Part shown: piece by piece, positions 42,842-43,018 of the stretch
Layout of the letters: each line of letters begins with the position of its first letter
Position numbering within the stretch: the stretch's first letter is position 1
Program-made: the position numbers and the translations under genes
Assembly (NCBI GenBank): GCA_015680685.1
Contig: MNCI01016385.1
Span: 1 to 43,018, forward strand
From: Gnetum montanum
Lineage: Eukaryota; Streptophyta; Gnetopsida; Gnetales; Gnetaceae
DNA length: 43,018 nucleotides
Direction of reading: 5' to 3'
Notes under the pieces: model-generated
Told to the model about the DNA's origin: nothing
Database searches by the model: none
The model's input: only the letters and a program-made list of their open reading frames with translations

Positions 42842-43018
42842 TGATGCGTGGCGAGGTACCCCTACACTCAACCATACGAATACGAGCGTAGCACGCACGA
42901 TCTGGTTGAACTCTGCAAACTAAGTGCCTACACACCTCATGGAACACTTAGGGTTAATCATTCGTTGTCTTCCCAGACTTACTTGTAGTTGTCATGGTGT
43001 ATGGTTAAGTCTGAGGTA
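42842..43018 (-). repeat. LTR of element I, partial (runs off the window)
   Basis: Starts TGATGCGTGGCGAGGTACCC and matches the terminal part of the element C LTR in reverse orientation, including AACTCTGCAAACTAAGTGCC. The putative TSD TATAG is at 42837-42841. The rest lies beyond 43018, so it cannot be told whether this is a full element or a solo LTR. Confidence 0.85.

Overview
This is plant nuclear DNA made almost entirely of nested, decayed LTR retrotransposons of the Ty3/gypsy class, Athila/Tat-like branch. Support for that placing: Gag and Gag-Pro linker signatures (TTRSGK, LYAKYLKELCTRRRK), an FMDD reverse transcriptase box, an HHCC/DDE integrase, and primer-binding sites resembling the 3' end of plant tRNA-Asp. 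I see no intact gene and no recognisable host gene. The AT-rich sequence, deep nesting and old inactivated copies suggest a large-genome seed plant; a gymnosperm is my guess, not something the sequence proves.

Layout. Element A (+ strand) runs from about 1253 to 21512 and is split inside its integrase by element B (4680-20518, minus strand, TSD ATGTA/ATGTG). B is the fullest copy: LTR, PBS, gag, protease, RT, RNase H, integrase, a 3' leader, a ~980-codon third ORF, PPT, LTR. B is itself interrupted between protease and RT by insertion E (13904-16825, TG...CA ends, TSD ACTAG/GCTAG, containing a 550-base assembly gap). To the right is an old plus-strand sequence, host G: an unrecognised ORF (23314-31172) split by element C (23818-30876, TSD TATGG), a Copia-like remnant (31467-32394), then the 3' module and third ORF (34794-42841) of a B-type element. 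That module is split by solo LTR F (33965-34712, TSD ATAAC), and the third ORF by element D (35628-41486, minus, TSD CTTTC). A further LTR (I) starts at 42842 and leaves the window.

B is the autonomous type. C (gag-protease only) and D (gag only) have lost pol but keep LTRs, PBS, PPT and the 3' leader, so they look like parasitic derivatives.

Two features stand out. First, all four copies with a 3' end (B, C, D, G) carry a conserved leader ending in a splice-acceptor-like site directly in front of an ATG-GC start. In B and G, which carry the long third ORF, the leader is preceded by a TATAAATA box with a short repeat array, resembling a second, internal promoter; C and D lack this and carry only a stub or a 167-codon version of the ORF. 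Second, in every LTR subfamily, and in both internal promoter-like regions, short repeat units sit upstream of the TATA position at a 14-bp spacing, although the unit sequence differs completely between subfamilies (for example GCGATATCGC in C/D/F and CATTGATGGGGC in B).
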